A stretch of 64,000 bases of DNA from contig JAVZEV010000001.1 of the NCBI GenBank assembly GCA_038873195.1, positions 710,490-774,489 of the forward strand, written 5' to 3'. The translations under genes were made by a program, and so were the position numbers. The notes under the pieces were generated by a model. It ran no database searches and was not told the origin of the DNA. It saw only the letters and a program-made list of their open reading frames with translations. Shown here in pieces: positions 51,439-60,481 of this stretch. Position 1 is the stretch's first letter, and each line of letters starts with the position of its first letter. The DNA is from Candidatus Bathyarchaeia archaeon. Its GTDB lineage: Archaea > Thermoproteota > Bathyarchaeia > Bathyarchaeales > Bathycorpusculaceae.

Positions 51439-52227
51439 TTATTTGCCTTTGAACTCTGCCTTTCTTCGGGACATGAAAGCTTCTACGCCTTCTTTTAGGT
51501 CTTCTGTGGAAAACGACAGCCCCATAAGTCCAGACTCAAGCCGTAATCCCACATCCAACGGCACTTGCGTTCCGAAGTTCAGCGCGTGTTTTGCATATTT
51601 CATCGCTATTGGTGGTCCTTCAGCAAGTTTCTGCGCTATTGCACGTACTTCGTCTTTCAATTTTTCGTAGTGAACTATCTTGTGAACCAAACCCGCCTTT
51701 AACGCCTCATCAGCCTTCAATCTGACGCCGAGCATCACCATTTCCTTTGCTTTTGCCAAACCAACAATTCTCACTAAACGTTGGGTTCCACCCCAGCCTG
51801 GAATTAAGCCTAACAGTATTTCTGGGCTTCCAAGTTCTGCGTGTTCTGCGGCTATTCTGAAGTCGCATGCTAGGGCTAGTTCTAGTCCGCCGCCTAGTGC
51901 GAAGCCGTTTATTGCGGCTATGACTGGTTTGGACATTTCTTCGATTTTGCCGAACACTTTCTGTCCGAATCTTGAGAATTCTTCGGCTTTTGCTGGTGTC
52001 GCTTTAGGAAACATCGTTACGTCTGCGCCTGCGCTGAAGGCTCTGTCGCCCTCGCCGGTTACTACGAGGCATCTTATTGAGGGGTCTTTTTCTGCGGTGT
52101 CTAAGGCGTCTGCCAGCTCTTCTAAGAGGACATCGTTGAAGGCGTTTAGTCTGTGCGGTCTGTTGAGTATAATCCACAGTACGCTTTGTTCTCTTTCTAT
52201 TTTCACGGTTTCATACGCTTTACTCAA
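51439..52227 (-). CDS. Enoyl-CoA hydratase/isomerase (crotonase family)
   Basis: 262 residues. The oxyanion-hole segments GAGDRAFSAGADVTMF (about 60-72) and GFALGGGLELALACDFRIA, and the catalytic acid in GSPEILLGLIPGWGGTQRL, are intact. It hydrates trans-2-enoyl-CoA to 3-hydroxyacyl-CoA, the second step of beta-oxidation. About 55 nt upstream of the thiolase gene on the same strand, so the two are likely co-transcribed. Confidence 0.94.
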   Translation of the reverse strand: MSKAYETVKIEREQSVLWIILNRPHRLNAFNDVLLEELADALDTAEKDPSIRCLVVTGEGDRAFSAGADVTMFPKATPAKAEEFSRFGQKVFGKIEEMSKPVIAAINGFALGGGLELALACDFRIAAEHAELGSPEILLGLIPGWGGTQRLVRIVGLAKAKEMVMLGVRLKADEALKAGLVHKIVHYEKLKDEVRAIAQKLAEGPPIAMKYAKHALNFGTQVPLDVGLRLESGLMGLSFSTEDLKEGVEAFMSRRKAEFKGK

Positions 52228-52348
52228 CTTTTATTCACCACATTGATGTCCATCGTTAACGCCTATATGCTTTTTCACAAACTAAGCGGAAAGCATCACG
52301 AAGTAGAAAAAAAGGAGAGTGTTTTCTTTGTTTTTTTGCGTAGCCATT

Positions 52349-53848
52349 CTAAGTCAAGTAGAACGCGGCTGCAGTGTCTCCATCGTATTGTTGAGGTTCG
52401 TCACCGCCGCCATATGGATAGTTTGCATGTGCATAACTGAAGACTGTTTCCATTGAAGTGTTTGGATTAGCGCCATAATGGTTTATCCACGAATATTCCA
52501 AGAAGAAGTAAGTCCAAGCACCGTTCTGATATGAAGGTTCGTCATAGCCATAGCCGTTTGCAGTGCATGTGGTCGTTAAATAGACATGTGCTTTGTTTGG
52601 CATTGCCATTAGGTTGTCGCCGAATCCTCCGCTGTAGCAGTGGTCGAGGAACACGAAGATTTTGGCGGCAACTGCATCGTCCAGTATAGCGGCGAGTTCC
52701 GTGTCGTATAGGTTGCCGTTTTCGCCGTTTTCTCCACTGCCGGAGTCCCACATGCAAAGGTAAGATGAGCCGAGACCGTTGCCTGAACCGTGACCGGAAG
52801 AGATGAAGCAAATTATGTCGTCGCTGTCCGCGCTTTGAACGATGTTTGTTAGGGCTTGTTTCACGGCGTATTCTGTGGCTAATCCATCATACTTTGGATA
52901 GTTTGCGGCGTGTCCGTCTCCGTAAACGTAAACGATGTCAAAATCCATAGCGCCTACCAAGTGGTTATACCAGTCGGAAGCATCTTCATCGCAATATGAG
53001 AGATCGCTAATGGCTTTGTAGTCGCTGATTCCAACGATAACCGCGTATTTTACTACGCCACTGGCAACATTAACGCTGAAGGTAACTGAATCTATGGCGC
53101 TATTTCCCGCGTTGTCCCATGCGCGCACATCGACCGTGTGGGTGCCGCTGGAGACACCTGTGTAAATGTGGCTTGTAGAAGTGCCTTTGTTTATCCATGA
53201 ACCACTGTCGATTCGAGTCTCGTAGTAGCTGATTCCGCTTCCAGTGTCTGAACCCGTCCATGTAACGGAGACTGTTGAGCTCGTTAGTACGGCGCCGTCT
53301 GCAGGTGAAGTTATTGTTATGGTGGGAGGAGTCGTGTCTGAAGCGCCAGTTGTGACAGTAACCGTGATTGTGTATGTTCCAGAACCACTATACGCGTAAC
53401 AACCAACTTTCCACGTGCCAGTAGTCACGGGATTAGTAACATTCACCCACTCTGGTTTCACGGAATAACCACTATAGACTGAGTTGGGAATGTTAGTTTT
53501 GACTGAATGGTCGCTATAAGTCCATCCGCCAGTTCTACGATTCAAATTGTCCCACATGGACAAATCAAAATCCGCGCTACTGGGCATTTGAAGCTTAGCC
53601 TCAATTTTCACTGTCCCAGAAGGAACAGTGAACGAATGTTTAGTGCTGTCTCTATTGCGGCTAACTGTGCCAGTAAAGGTAAAAACTTGCCGTGCGGCAG
53701 CCCTTTGGCTTTCCACAGCAGCTTCGTCAATTGAGAAATTATGTTTTTGTGCGGTTTCAACGGTACTATAAGCATATGCTGAGGGTGCAAGTGAAAAGGC
53801 AAAGAAGAATATTAGGAGCCCCGCTAAAAGCATACTTTTAGCTTTCAT
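52349..53848 (-). CDS. Secreted caspase-like (clan CD) peptidase with a PPC-type and an Ig-like domain
   Basis: 499 residues. A Sec signal peptide (residues 1-26, hydrophobic core LLAGLLIFFFAFSLAPSAYA) precedes a PPC/CUB-like beta domain (about 56-168), then an Ig-like domain starting DTTPPTITITSPADG (171-260). The C-terminal 235 residues have the caspase fold: YAVIVGISDYKAISDLSYCDEDASDW, His353 in SSGHGSGNG and Cys404 in FLDHCYSGGF, the catalytic dyad. It is predicted to be an extracellular cysteine peptidase, legumain/metacaspase-like. Cleavage preference is unknown. Transcribed alone from the AT-rich region at 53.85 kb. Confidence 0.88.
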   Translation of the reverse strand: MKAKSMLLAGLLIFFFAFSLAPSAYAYSTVETAQKHNFSIDEAAVESQRAAARQVFTFTGTVSRNRDSTKHSFTVPSGTVKIEAKLQMPSSADFDLSMWDNLNRRTGGWTYSDHSVKTNIPNSVYSGYSVKPEWVNVTNPVTTGTWKVGCYAYSGSGTYTITVTVTTGASDTTPPTITITSPADGAVLTSSTVSVTWTGSDTGSGISYYETRIDSGSWINKGTSTSHIYTGVSSGTHTVDVRAWDNAGNSAIDSVTFSVNVASGVVKYAVIVGISDYKAISDLSYCDEDASDWYNHLVGAMDFDIVYVYGDGHAANYPKYDGLATEYAVKQALTNIVQSADSDDIICFISSGHGSGNGLGSSYLCMWDSGSGENGENGNLYDTELAAILDDAVAAKIFVFLDHCYSGGFGDNLMAMPNKAHVYLTTTCTANGYGYDEPSYQNGAWTYFFLEYSWINHYGANPNTSMETVFSYAHANYPYGGGDEPQQYDGDTAAAFYLT

Positions 53849-54168
53849 TTTCTATTCTCCTTTTTCTTTCTATCCGAGATTATGCTCTCAGATAGTTAGG
53901 AAACTGGGTTGATTGTAAGACATATATAAATTTTAAATCCTCCCATTCCACTGATTCTTCGGTTGACGCCGAGCTGAATGGCGCGCTGGCGCGCGCATCA
54001 TCCCCCCTTTCGATTGTGTAGCAGTTACTTTCCTTTAAAGAGGAAAGAAGTGATTAGTGAAAATAGTTGCATTCAGCATAATGTTCCTAACGTCATAAAG
54101 GGTAAGATTGCGGGACTGTGAAGGCATTAACACTGTGCTGTGGAAATATGGATCTGAATTTGCGACCT
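53849..54168. other. Intergenic region with a GC-rich hairpin
   Basis: 320 nt with no gene that I can support. It holds the leftward promoter of the peptidase gene and, at about 53960-54000, a GC-rich patch in otherwise AT-rich DNA. A 6-bp GCGCGC stem with a TGGC loop lies at 53981-53996, preceded by a smaller CGG/CCG pair. No C/D box or tRNA pattern fits. Confidence 0.5.
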
Positions 54169-54588
54169 TTAAATTGCAAGCAATAGAACCCCAATGAAAA
54201 TGAGGACCCCAGCCATCGCCGTTTTAAGTGTTATTTTTTCGCCTAGAATAAGGGCGGATAAGACTAACACGAATAATACGCTTGCTCTGTCTATTGGCGC
54301 AACTTTCGAAGCGTCAGTCAATTTTAAAGCGGCAAAATAGAGCAGCCAAGATATAGCGCCAGCTATTCCGGAAAGCACTATGAAAAACACATCCTTACTA
54401 GTTAGTTGCGTTAGTTGAGGACCCTTACCTATGGCTATTACGAAGCCTAGCGTAAAAACCATCATAACAATGGTTCTTATTGCAGTGGCAACATTGGAAT
54501 CAACACCTTGCAACCCAACCTTTGCAAAAATCGCCACAAGTGCAGCAAAAAATGCGTCCAGAATCGCTAAGACAAGCCAATCCATCAC
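54169..54588 (-). CDS. Single EamA-domain transporter (half-size DMT protein)
   Basis: 139 residues, five hydrophobic helices: one EamA repeat from MDWLVLAILDAFFAALVAIFAKVGL to DRASVLFVLVLSALILGEKITLKTAMAGVLIFIGVLL. Half the size of the ten-helix DMT protein at 39249, so it would work as a dimer. Substrate unknown. ATG 54585 is one codon downstream of the ATG at 54588. Confidence 0.88.
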   Translation of the reverse strand: MMDWLVLAILDAFFAALVAIFAKVGLQGVDSNVATAIRTIVMMVFTLGFVIAIGKGPQLTQLTSKDVFFIVLSGIAGAISWLLYFAALKLTDASKVAPIDRASVLFVLVLSALILGEKITLKTAMAGVLIFIGVLLLAI

Positions 54589-54759
54589 TTATCACCAATC
54601 CTAAATTGCGTGTGTACTATATTATTTTTAATGTACATAAAAAAATAAATTTCAAATCATGCGTCTAAGTCATGTTAGAACATTTGTTATTCTAGTAATC
54701 TACGCGAAAAGTCATCGAAAAATTAGAAAATAAAGGATGAGAAATTGGATGCGACGTTT

Positions 54760-55914
54760 TTAGAATTTTCTGAGTAGATACTTGAGCACTGTTAGTTTTT
54801 GGATTTCGCTTGTTCCTTCGTAGATTTCCGTTATTTTTGCGTCTCGGTGATATCTCTCAACGCGGTAATCGCCTAAGTAGCCGTATCCGCCTAAGACTTG
54901 TATTGCGAAGTCTGTGACTTCCATGGCTACTCTGCTCGCGTACTGTTTTGCCATTGCTGTAGCCATTGGGTCCATTTTTCCAACGTCAACTAGCCACGCT
55001 GCACGGTAGGTTAAGCTTCTTGCGGCTTCGATTTTTGTCATGGCTTCTGCTAGTCCGCAGCCGATTAGTTCGTGCTGTAGTATTGGTTGTCCGAAGGCTT
55101 CGCGTTGCTTGGAGTATTTGAAGGCGATTTCCCATGCTCCTTGTGCCATGCCTAGGGCTTGAGCTGCGACGCCTACGCGTGTTTTGTCGAAGAATTCCAT
55201 TGAATAGTAGAATCCTTTGTTGAGTTCGCCAATTATGTTCCAGTCTGTCACTTTCACATTGTCGAATTTTACTTCGCCTGTCACTGAACAGCGAATCCCC
55301 ATTTTATTGTGCAGTTTAGTTGTTTCCAGTCCAGGCGTGCCTTTGTCAACCACGAAAAGGGTTTCGCCTCTGTATGTTGGTCTAACTTTCGTGTCGGTTT
55401 GTGTTAGAACAACCATGAAGTCGGCTAGTGTGGCGTTTGTTATGAAGGTTTTTGTACCGTTTATCCACCATTCGTTTCCGTATTTTGTGGCTGTGGTTTC
55501 CATTTTTGTTATGTCGCTTCCGCTCACGTTTGGCTCTGTAAAGCACGCGGCGGAAATGAAGTCGCCTTTACAAATTGGCGGCAAGTATTTTTCTTTCTGT
55601 TCCTTCGTGCCGTGGACAAGAATGAATTCGCTACCGAAGTTTGCGCTGGATATGGCTACACCTAACGAAGAGTCCGCTCGGCACATTTCTTCAATGACAA
55701 GACATGTCTCAAGCAGTCCGCATCCTTGTCCGCCATACTCCTGCGGAAAGAACATGCTCGTGAAGCCGAGCTTGGCGGCTTTCTTGTAAAGTTCCATCGG
55801 GTATTCTTCTTTTTTGTCAAGCTCCAAGGAGAGTTCTGGCTTGAACTCTTTTTGGCAGAATTCTCTAACTGCGTTTAGGATTGCGCATTGTTCGGGTGTT
55901 AGTTCAAAATTCAT
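54760..55914 (-). CDS. Acyl-CoA dehydrogenase
   Basis: 384 residues with the three-domain layout: helical N-terminus, a beta domain ([20 protein letters not shown]) and helical C-terminus with [34 protein letters not shown], where the Glu in YEGTS is the catalytic base of short- and medium-chain enzymes. It removes two hydrogens from acyl-CoA to give trans-2-enoyl-CoA and passes electrons to EtfAB. Paralogous to the enzyme at 57208, suggesting different chain lengths. Its ATG lies 1 nt after the upstream gene. Confidence 0.95.
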   Translation of the reverse strand: [384 protein letters not shown]

Positions 55915-57117
55915 TTAGTAGAACCCCCTTCCAGTTTTCTTTCCTAATCTTCCACTGTTCACGTACTCTTCAAGCAGCGGGCACGGCTTATACATTTCCA
56001 TGTTATACTTGGCGTAGAGCTCCTTAAGCTTGTTTAGCACCACATCCAAGCCGGTTCTGTCCGCGTATTCGCATGGTCCAGAAGGCCAGTAAGTGCCAAG
56101 TTTCATTCCAGTGTCAATGTCTTGTGGGTTTGCTGCGTCGTCGTGTATTAGCCATGCGGCTTCGTTTACGGCTACTGCCCATGACCTTTCAACATCGTAC
56201 TCGTCAAGCAAATTGAAGGGTATTCGCGGTCTGCCTTTCGTCCAATCGTAAAAGCCAACGCCCGTTTTTTGTCCAAACTTTTTCTCATTAATAAGCGGGT
56301 CGATTACTTCGGCGCATGGTTTCATCCGTTCTCCATAAGCCTCATACAATATTTTTCCAACCTCATAGGCAATGTCAAGCCCAACAAAATCTGCCAATTC
56401 AAACCAGCCCATTGGAAAGCCGCCCGTGTACTTCACCGAAGCGTCTATGCCTTCTTTTGTTGCTTCGCCACGTTTAAACGCCCAGAAAGCTTCGTTGAAG
56501 ACTGCGCCTAAAACGCGGTTTACTATGAAGCCTCTAACGTCTTTGCGGACGATTACGGGTGTTTTTCCAAGTTTTTTGGCAAGTTCCGCAAGTGTGTCGA
56601 TTGTTTCTTGGTTTGTGTTTTCGCCTTTGATGACTTCAACAAGCGCCATTGAGTGTGGCGGGTTGAAGAAGTGCATTCCAGCGACTTTGTCTGGGCGGTG
56701 TGTGGCTTTTCCCATTTCAGTGATGCTTAGGGTTGAAGTGTTAGATGCTAGTATGGCATGTGGTGGAGCAAGAGAATCAAGGGTTGCGAACACTTTCTTT
56801 TTTAGTTCCATGTTTTCGGGCACGGCTTCTATGGCTAAGTCTATGTCTTTTGCAGCTTGTTCATAACTGGTTGTTGTATGCAACCGCGCTAATGTGGCGT
56901 CGGCGTCTTCGCGTCGGATGCGTTTTTTCTCAACGAACTTGTCGAGGCTCCACTTTATTTTTTCCATTGCTTTGGTTAGGAATTCGTCGCTGATGTCTAT
57001 CATGGTGACTTCGTAGCCAGCCATGGCTAGAAGCTCAGCGATTCCGTGACCCATTGTTCCAGAACCGACAACCGCTGCTTTTCTCAATTTTTCAGCAACC
57101 AAAACATTCACTTCCAT
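55915..57117 (-). CDS. 3-hydroxyacyl-CoA dehydrogenase
   Basis: 400 residues from ATG 57117. The NAD-binding loop VVGSGTMGHGIAELLA, the catalytic GMHFFNPPHSMALVEVI and two copies of the C-terminal helical domain (ELADFVGLDIAYEVGKI and EYADRTGLDVVLNKLKEL), the longer two-domain form. It oxidises 3-hydroxyacyl-CoA to 3-ketoacyl-CoA with NAD. An upstream in-frame extension to 57192 adds an unrelated hydrophobic stretch and is rejected. Between the two acyl-CoA dehydrogenase genes. Confidence 0.94.
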   Translation of the reverse strand: MEVNVLVAEKLRKAAVVGSGTMGHGIAELLAMAGYEVTMIDISDEFLTKAMEKIKWSLDKFVEKKRIRREDADATLARLHTTTSYEQAAKDIDLAIEAVPENMELKKKVFATLDSLAPPHAILASNTSTLSITEMGKATHRPDKVAGMHFFNPPHSMALVEVIKGENTNQETIDTLAELAKKLGKTPVIVRKDVRGFIVNRVLGAVFNEAFWAFKRGEATKEGIDASVKYTGGFPMGWFELADFVGLDIAYEVGKILYEAYGERMKPCAEVIDPLINEKKFGQKTGVGFYDWTKGRPRIPFNLLDEYDVERSWAVAVNEAAWLIHDDAANPQDIDTGMKLGTYWPSGPCEYADRTGLDVVLNKLKELYAKYNMEMYKPCPLLEEYVNSGRLGKKTGRGFY

Positions 57118-57207
57118 CTTACAAGAATAAAGAAAGAAGTAGGAAATAGTAATAAAAGTTTTGAATACGCAGTCTTTATTTTGGTCTGCCAAAAAAAGGA
57201 AAAAGAG

Positions 57208-58362
57208 TTAGGGTTGTTTTTGTAGGTAGTTAGTTATTGTTAATTTTTGGATTTCACTTGTTCCTTCGTAGATTTCCGTGATTTTTGCGCAGCGGTGGAA
57301 GCGTTCTACATGGTAATCTGCTAAGTAGCCGTATCCGCCGAAAATTTGTATGGCGTCGTCTGTGACTTCCATTGCCACGCGGCTTGCGTACGCTTTTGCC
57401 ATGCTGGTTGCGACTGGATTGGGTTTTTCCTTGTCATAAAGCCACGCCGCCTTATACGTCATCAACCGTGCCGCTTCAATTTTGATTGCCATCTCCGCCA
57501 GTTTGAACGAAACTCCTTGAAAGTTGAAAATTGGCTGTCCAAACTGTTTCCGCGTCTTAGCGTAAGCCAACGCCTTTTCGAATGCGCCCTGCGCCATGCC
57601 AACCGCTTGAGCCGCAACTGTAATGCGGGTTCCGTCGAAAAGCTCCAGCGTGTAATAGAAGCCCTTGTTTAATTCGCCAACAAGATTCGCCTCTGGCACT
57701 CGCAGGTCACTCATAGACAACGAGCCGGTCACTGCGGGTTTTATGCCCATCTTCCCATGCAGTTTAGTGGCTTCCAAGCCTGGCATGCCTTTTTCGGCTA
57801 GGAAAAGGCTTTGTCCACGATGTGAAGGTTGTGCGTTTGGGTCAGTTTGGCATAATAGTATGAAGTAGTCGGCGATTGGAGCGTTAGTTATGAATTCTTT
57901 TGCGCCGTTAATTACCCATTCGCTTCCAGCTTTGACGGCTGTCGAGTTCATGCGTGTGATGTCGCTTCCATGCTCGGGCTCAGTGAACGCTGCTGCTGCG
58001 ATTTTCTCGCCTCTCGCCAAAGGCGGAATAACCTTTGCTTTTTGCTCTTCGCTGCCATGCTTTAGCAACACGTCGGGAATCATCAAGTTGCCTAATGATA
58101 TTGCAACGCCTAAGCCTGGGTCAACACGGCACAGTTCCTCAACCACGATGCAGTCTTCAAGTACGCCGTAGCCTTGACCGTCATACTGCGTTGGTATACG
58201 CATGCTTGTAAAGCCCAGTTGAGCGGCTTTCTTGTAAAGAGCCATTGGAAACTCTTCTTTCTGGTCAAATTCTAGGGCAAGTTCTGGCGTGAGTTCTTTT
58301 TCTGCAAATTCGCGGGCTGCACGCTTGATTTCTAATTGTTCCTCGTTTAGTTTGAATTCCAT
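57208..58362 (-). CDS. Acyl-CoA dehydrogenase, second paralogue
   Basis: 384 residues, same layout as the gene at 54760: [36 protein letters not shown] in the flavin-contact domain, and the C-terminal [33 protein letters not shown] with catalytic Glu. Same strand and operon as the 3-hydroxyacyl-CoA dehydrogenase and EtfAB. Sequence differs enough from its partner to suggest a different acyl chain preference. Confidence 0.95.
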   Translation of the reverse strand: [384 protein letters not shown]

Positions 58363-58385
58363 TTTGCGCTTCTCCCTTTCAGAGC

Positions 58386-59375
58386 TTATGTCTTCTGCGC
58401 TTTAGCCTCATTAATCTTGTTTTTCAAAGAAGGCACAATCTTGAACAGGTCTTCGACTACGCCGTAGTCTGCGAAGCTGAAGATGGGCGCTTTGGGGTCC
58501 TTGTTCACTGCGATTATCAAGTCGCTGCTTTTCATGCCGAGCACGTGTTGGAAGGCGCCGCTGATGCCGAGGGCAAGGTAAAGTTTTGGTTTGACTGTTT
58601 TGCCTGAACTGCCAACTTGCCGGTCGTTTGGAAGCCAGCCTTTGTCAACGATTGGGCGTGAACATGCGAGAACCGCGCCTAATGTTTTTGCGAGGTCTTC
58701 CATGAGGGGCATGTTCGCTTGGTCTTTTATTCCGCGTCCTATGCCCACGAGCTTTTCGGCTGCGGTTATATCTACTCCGCCGGGCGGTGGCAAAACGTAT
58801 TGTAAGAAGCGTTTTTCACTGATTTCTTCTGTGAGTGGCGATGGCACGGTGATTATTTGTCCGTTTGCTGGCGGTTCTGGTTTTTTGGGTGTGAAGGTTG
58901 CTTGGCGAACGGTAACCATGTAGGTGTCTGCTTTGCGTAATACTGCTTTGACGTTGACTTTGCCGCCGTACATTTGACGCGTTACTGCTAGTGTGTCGCC
59001 TTCGAACGCGATGTCTATGATGTCTGTCGCGAGCGGCGTGTTTAATGCTGCGGCTAATCGTGGGGCGAGTTCGACGCCATAGCTTGTGTGTCCCAAAATG
59101 ACGAGTGAAGGCTTGTGTTCAACGATAAGTTTCGATAAGATTCGCTTGTAAGCTTCGGAGTTGAAGTTTTCAAGTTTTGGGTCTTCGACTGTTATGACTG
59201 TTTTTGCGTATTCCGCCAGTGCCTTAGCGTGTTCTTGAACATTTTTGCCAAGTATGACTGCGCATAGTTCGGCGTTTGTTTTTTCTGCGAGTTCGCGGGC
59301 TTTGGTGAGTAGTTCGAAAGTTATGTCTCTTATTTGTCCTTGGCGGTGTTCGGCTAAAACGAAAATTTTCGCCAT
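58386..59375 (-). CDS. etfA: Electron transfer flavoprotein alpha subunit
   Basis: 329 residues. The N-terminal alpha/beta domain (IFVLAEHRQGQIRDITFELLTKARELAEK) and the FAD-binding C-terminal motif with VGSSGKTVKPKLYLALGISGAFQHVLGMKSSDLIIAVNKD. It carries electrons from the acyl-CoA dehydrogenases. No ETF:quinone oxidoreductase (FixC type) is in the window, so a bifurcating or ferredoxin-linked outlet cannot be excluded. Confidence 0.96.
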   Translation of the reverse strand: MAKIFVLAEHRQGQIRDITFELLTKARELAEKTNAELCAVILGKNVQEHAKALAEYAKTVITVEDPKLENFNSEAYKRILSKLIVEHKPSLVILGHTSYGVELAPRLAAALNTPLATDIIDIAFEGDTLAVTRQMYGGKVNVKAVLRKADTYMVTVRQATFTPKKPEPPANGQIITVPSPLTEEISEKRFLQYVLPPPGGVDITAAEKLVGIGRGIKDQANMPLMEDLAKTLGAVLACSRPIVDKGWLPNDRQVGSSGKTVKPKLYLALGISGAFQHVLGMKSSDLIIAVNKDPKAPIFSFADYGVVEDLFKIVPSLKNKINEAKAQKT

Positions 59376-59376
59376 T

Positions 59377-60165
59377 TTAAATCAGCCCCTTTGATTTGAT
59401 TATTTCTACAAGTTTGGCTGCGATTTCGTCTGGTGTGCCTTTGAGGAATTCTGCTTGTTTTTCAACTGGCGGCACATAAAGCCTCTCAATGTTTAGCCAT
59501 GAGCCTGCGATGCCAACGTCTGTTTCGGCTAGTCCCGTGTCTGCTAGGCTTAGAACTTTGATTTCTTTTTGCATGGCTTTGCGGATACCCATTATGCTGA
59601 CGTAGCGGGGTTCGTTTATGCCCGTAGATACGGCAAATAGCGCTGGTAAGCGAATTTCTAACTGTTCTTCTAAGCCTCCTTCGAGTTCACGGTTTACTTT
59701 CGCAATGCCAGAGCCTAACTCGATTTTTTTTACCATGGTTGCGTGTGGAATGTTCAACATTTCAGCGAGTATTGGTCCAGTTGCAGCGTTGCCTGTGTCG
59801 CCTGCTTGCGCGCCAAGAAGGATTAGGTCGTAATGTAAGGTTTTGATTACGCTGTGTAATATTTTGGCTGTGGCGTAGGCGTCTGAGCCTTCAAATTTTG
59901 GGTCTGTTAAGCGTATGGCTTTGTCTGCTCCGCGGGCTAAGCATTTTCTTAGCGTGGATTCGCTGTCTTGTGGACCGATGGTTATGGCGGTTACGGTTCC
60001 GCCGAATCTCTCTTTTATGCGCACTGCTTCTTCTAATGCGTAGTCGTCCCACTCGTTAATGTCAAAGACTAAACCAGCCTTGTCTATTGTCTTACCGCTA
60101 GAATCAATTTTTAGTTCTGCCTCTGCTGTTTCCGGAACATGCTTAACACAAACAATTATGTCCAA
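59377..60165 (-). CDS. etfB: Electron transfer flavoprotein beta subunit
   Basis: 262 residues: IIVCVKHVPETAEAEL at the start, NEWDDYALEEAVRIKERFGGTVTAITIGP, and LLGAQAGDTGNAATGPILAEML. It pairs with EtfA. It heads the leftward operon EtfB, EtfA, acyl-CoA dehydrogenase, 3-hydroxyacyl-CoA dehydrogenase, acyl-CoA dehydrogenase. Whether it is the electron-bifurcating type cannot be settled from what I read. Confidence 0.96.
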   Translation of the reverse strand: MDIIVCVKHVPETAEAELKIDSSGKTIDKAGLVFDINEWDDYALEEAVRIKERFGGTVTAITIGPQDSESTLRKCLARGADKAIRLTDPKFEGSDAYATAKILHSVIKTLHYDLILLGAQAGDTGNAATGPILAEMLNIPHATMVKKIELGSGIAKVNRELEGGLEEQLEIRLPALFAVSTGINEPRYVSIMGIRKAMQKEIKVLSLADTGLAETDVGIAGSWLNIERLYVPPVEKQAEFLKGTPDEIAAKLVEIIKSKGLI

Positions 60166-60413
60166 ATTATATAGTCTCCCCGTGTGTTTTGAACAGAGTT
60201 AAAACGTGCAAAATCATAAAACTTTTGCCTATAAAAAACAAATTCAAACATAAAAAGTCTCTTCAACTGCGACAGCACAAATTCAAATTAGAAAATGGAG
60301 TCTATTTACCTACGATTTCCAACTATTAATCAACTTATATTGTCTCAAGCATTAGACATTTTCATTGAATCTGCACGATAACAGTTAGAAAGTTTTTCAT
60401 ATCCTCATTCGGT
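60166..60413. other. Intergenic region upstream of etfB
   Basis: About 250 nt with no gene that I can support. It is AT-rich, holds the leftward promoter of the etfBA operon, and runs into the toxin-antitoxin control region. Confidence 0.5.
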
Positions 60414-60458
60414 ACAGACAGTCTGTGTTACAATAATGTTTATAGGTTTGTATTACAA
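60414..60458. promoter_or_regulatory. Control region of the toxin-antitoxin operon
   Basis: An inverted repeat ACAGAC-A-GTCTGT (60414-60426), then a direct repeat TGTGTTACAA (60424-60433) and TGTATTACAA (60449-60458) with starts 25 bp apart. A TATA-like TTTATA lies between them (60439-60444). Repeats on both sides of the TATA box fit repression by the antitoxin, as is usual for VapB-type proteins. Confidence 0.55.
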
Positions 60459-60481
60459 GTCATAAAACAGTGAGAAGCACA

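Noticed and set aside
53958-54000. C/D box or H/ACA guide RNA at the GC-rich patch
   Set aside because: Only an imperfect C-box-like ATGATG on the minus strand and no CTGA D box.
55217-55789. Rightward 190-codon frame opposite an acyl-CoA dehydrogenase
   Set aside because: Antisense shadow of a conserved enzyme, no independent signal.
57118-57192. N-terminal extension of 3-hydroxyacyl-CoA dehydrogenase
   Set aside because: Aromatic, hydrophobic stretch unlike the family; ATG 57117 precedes the NAD-binding fold by the usual distance.
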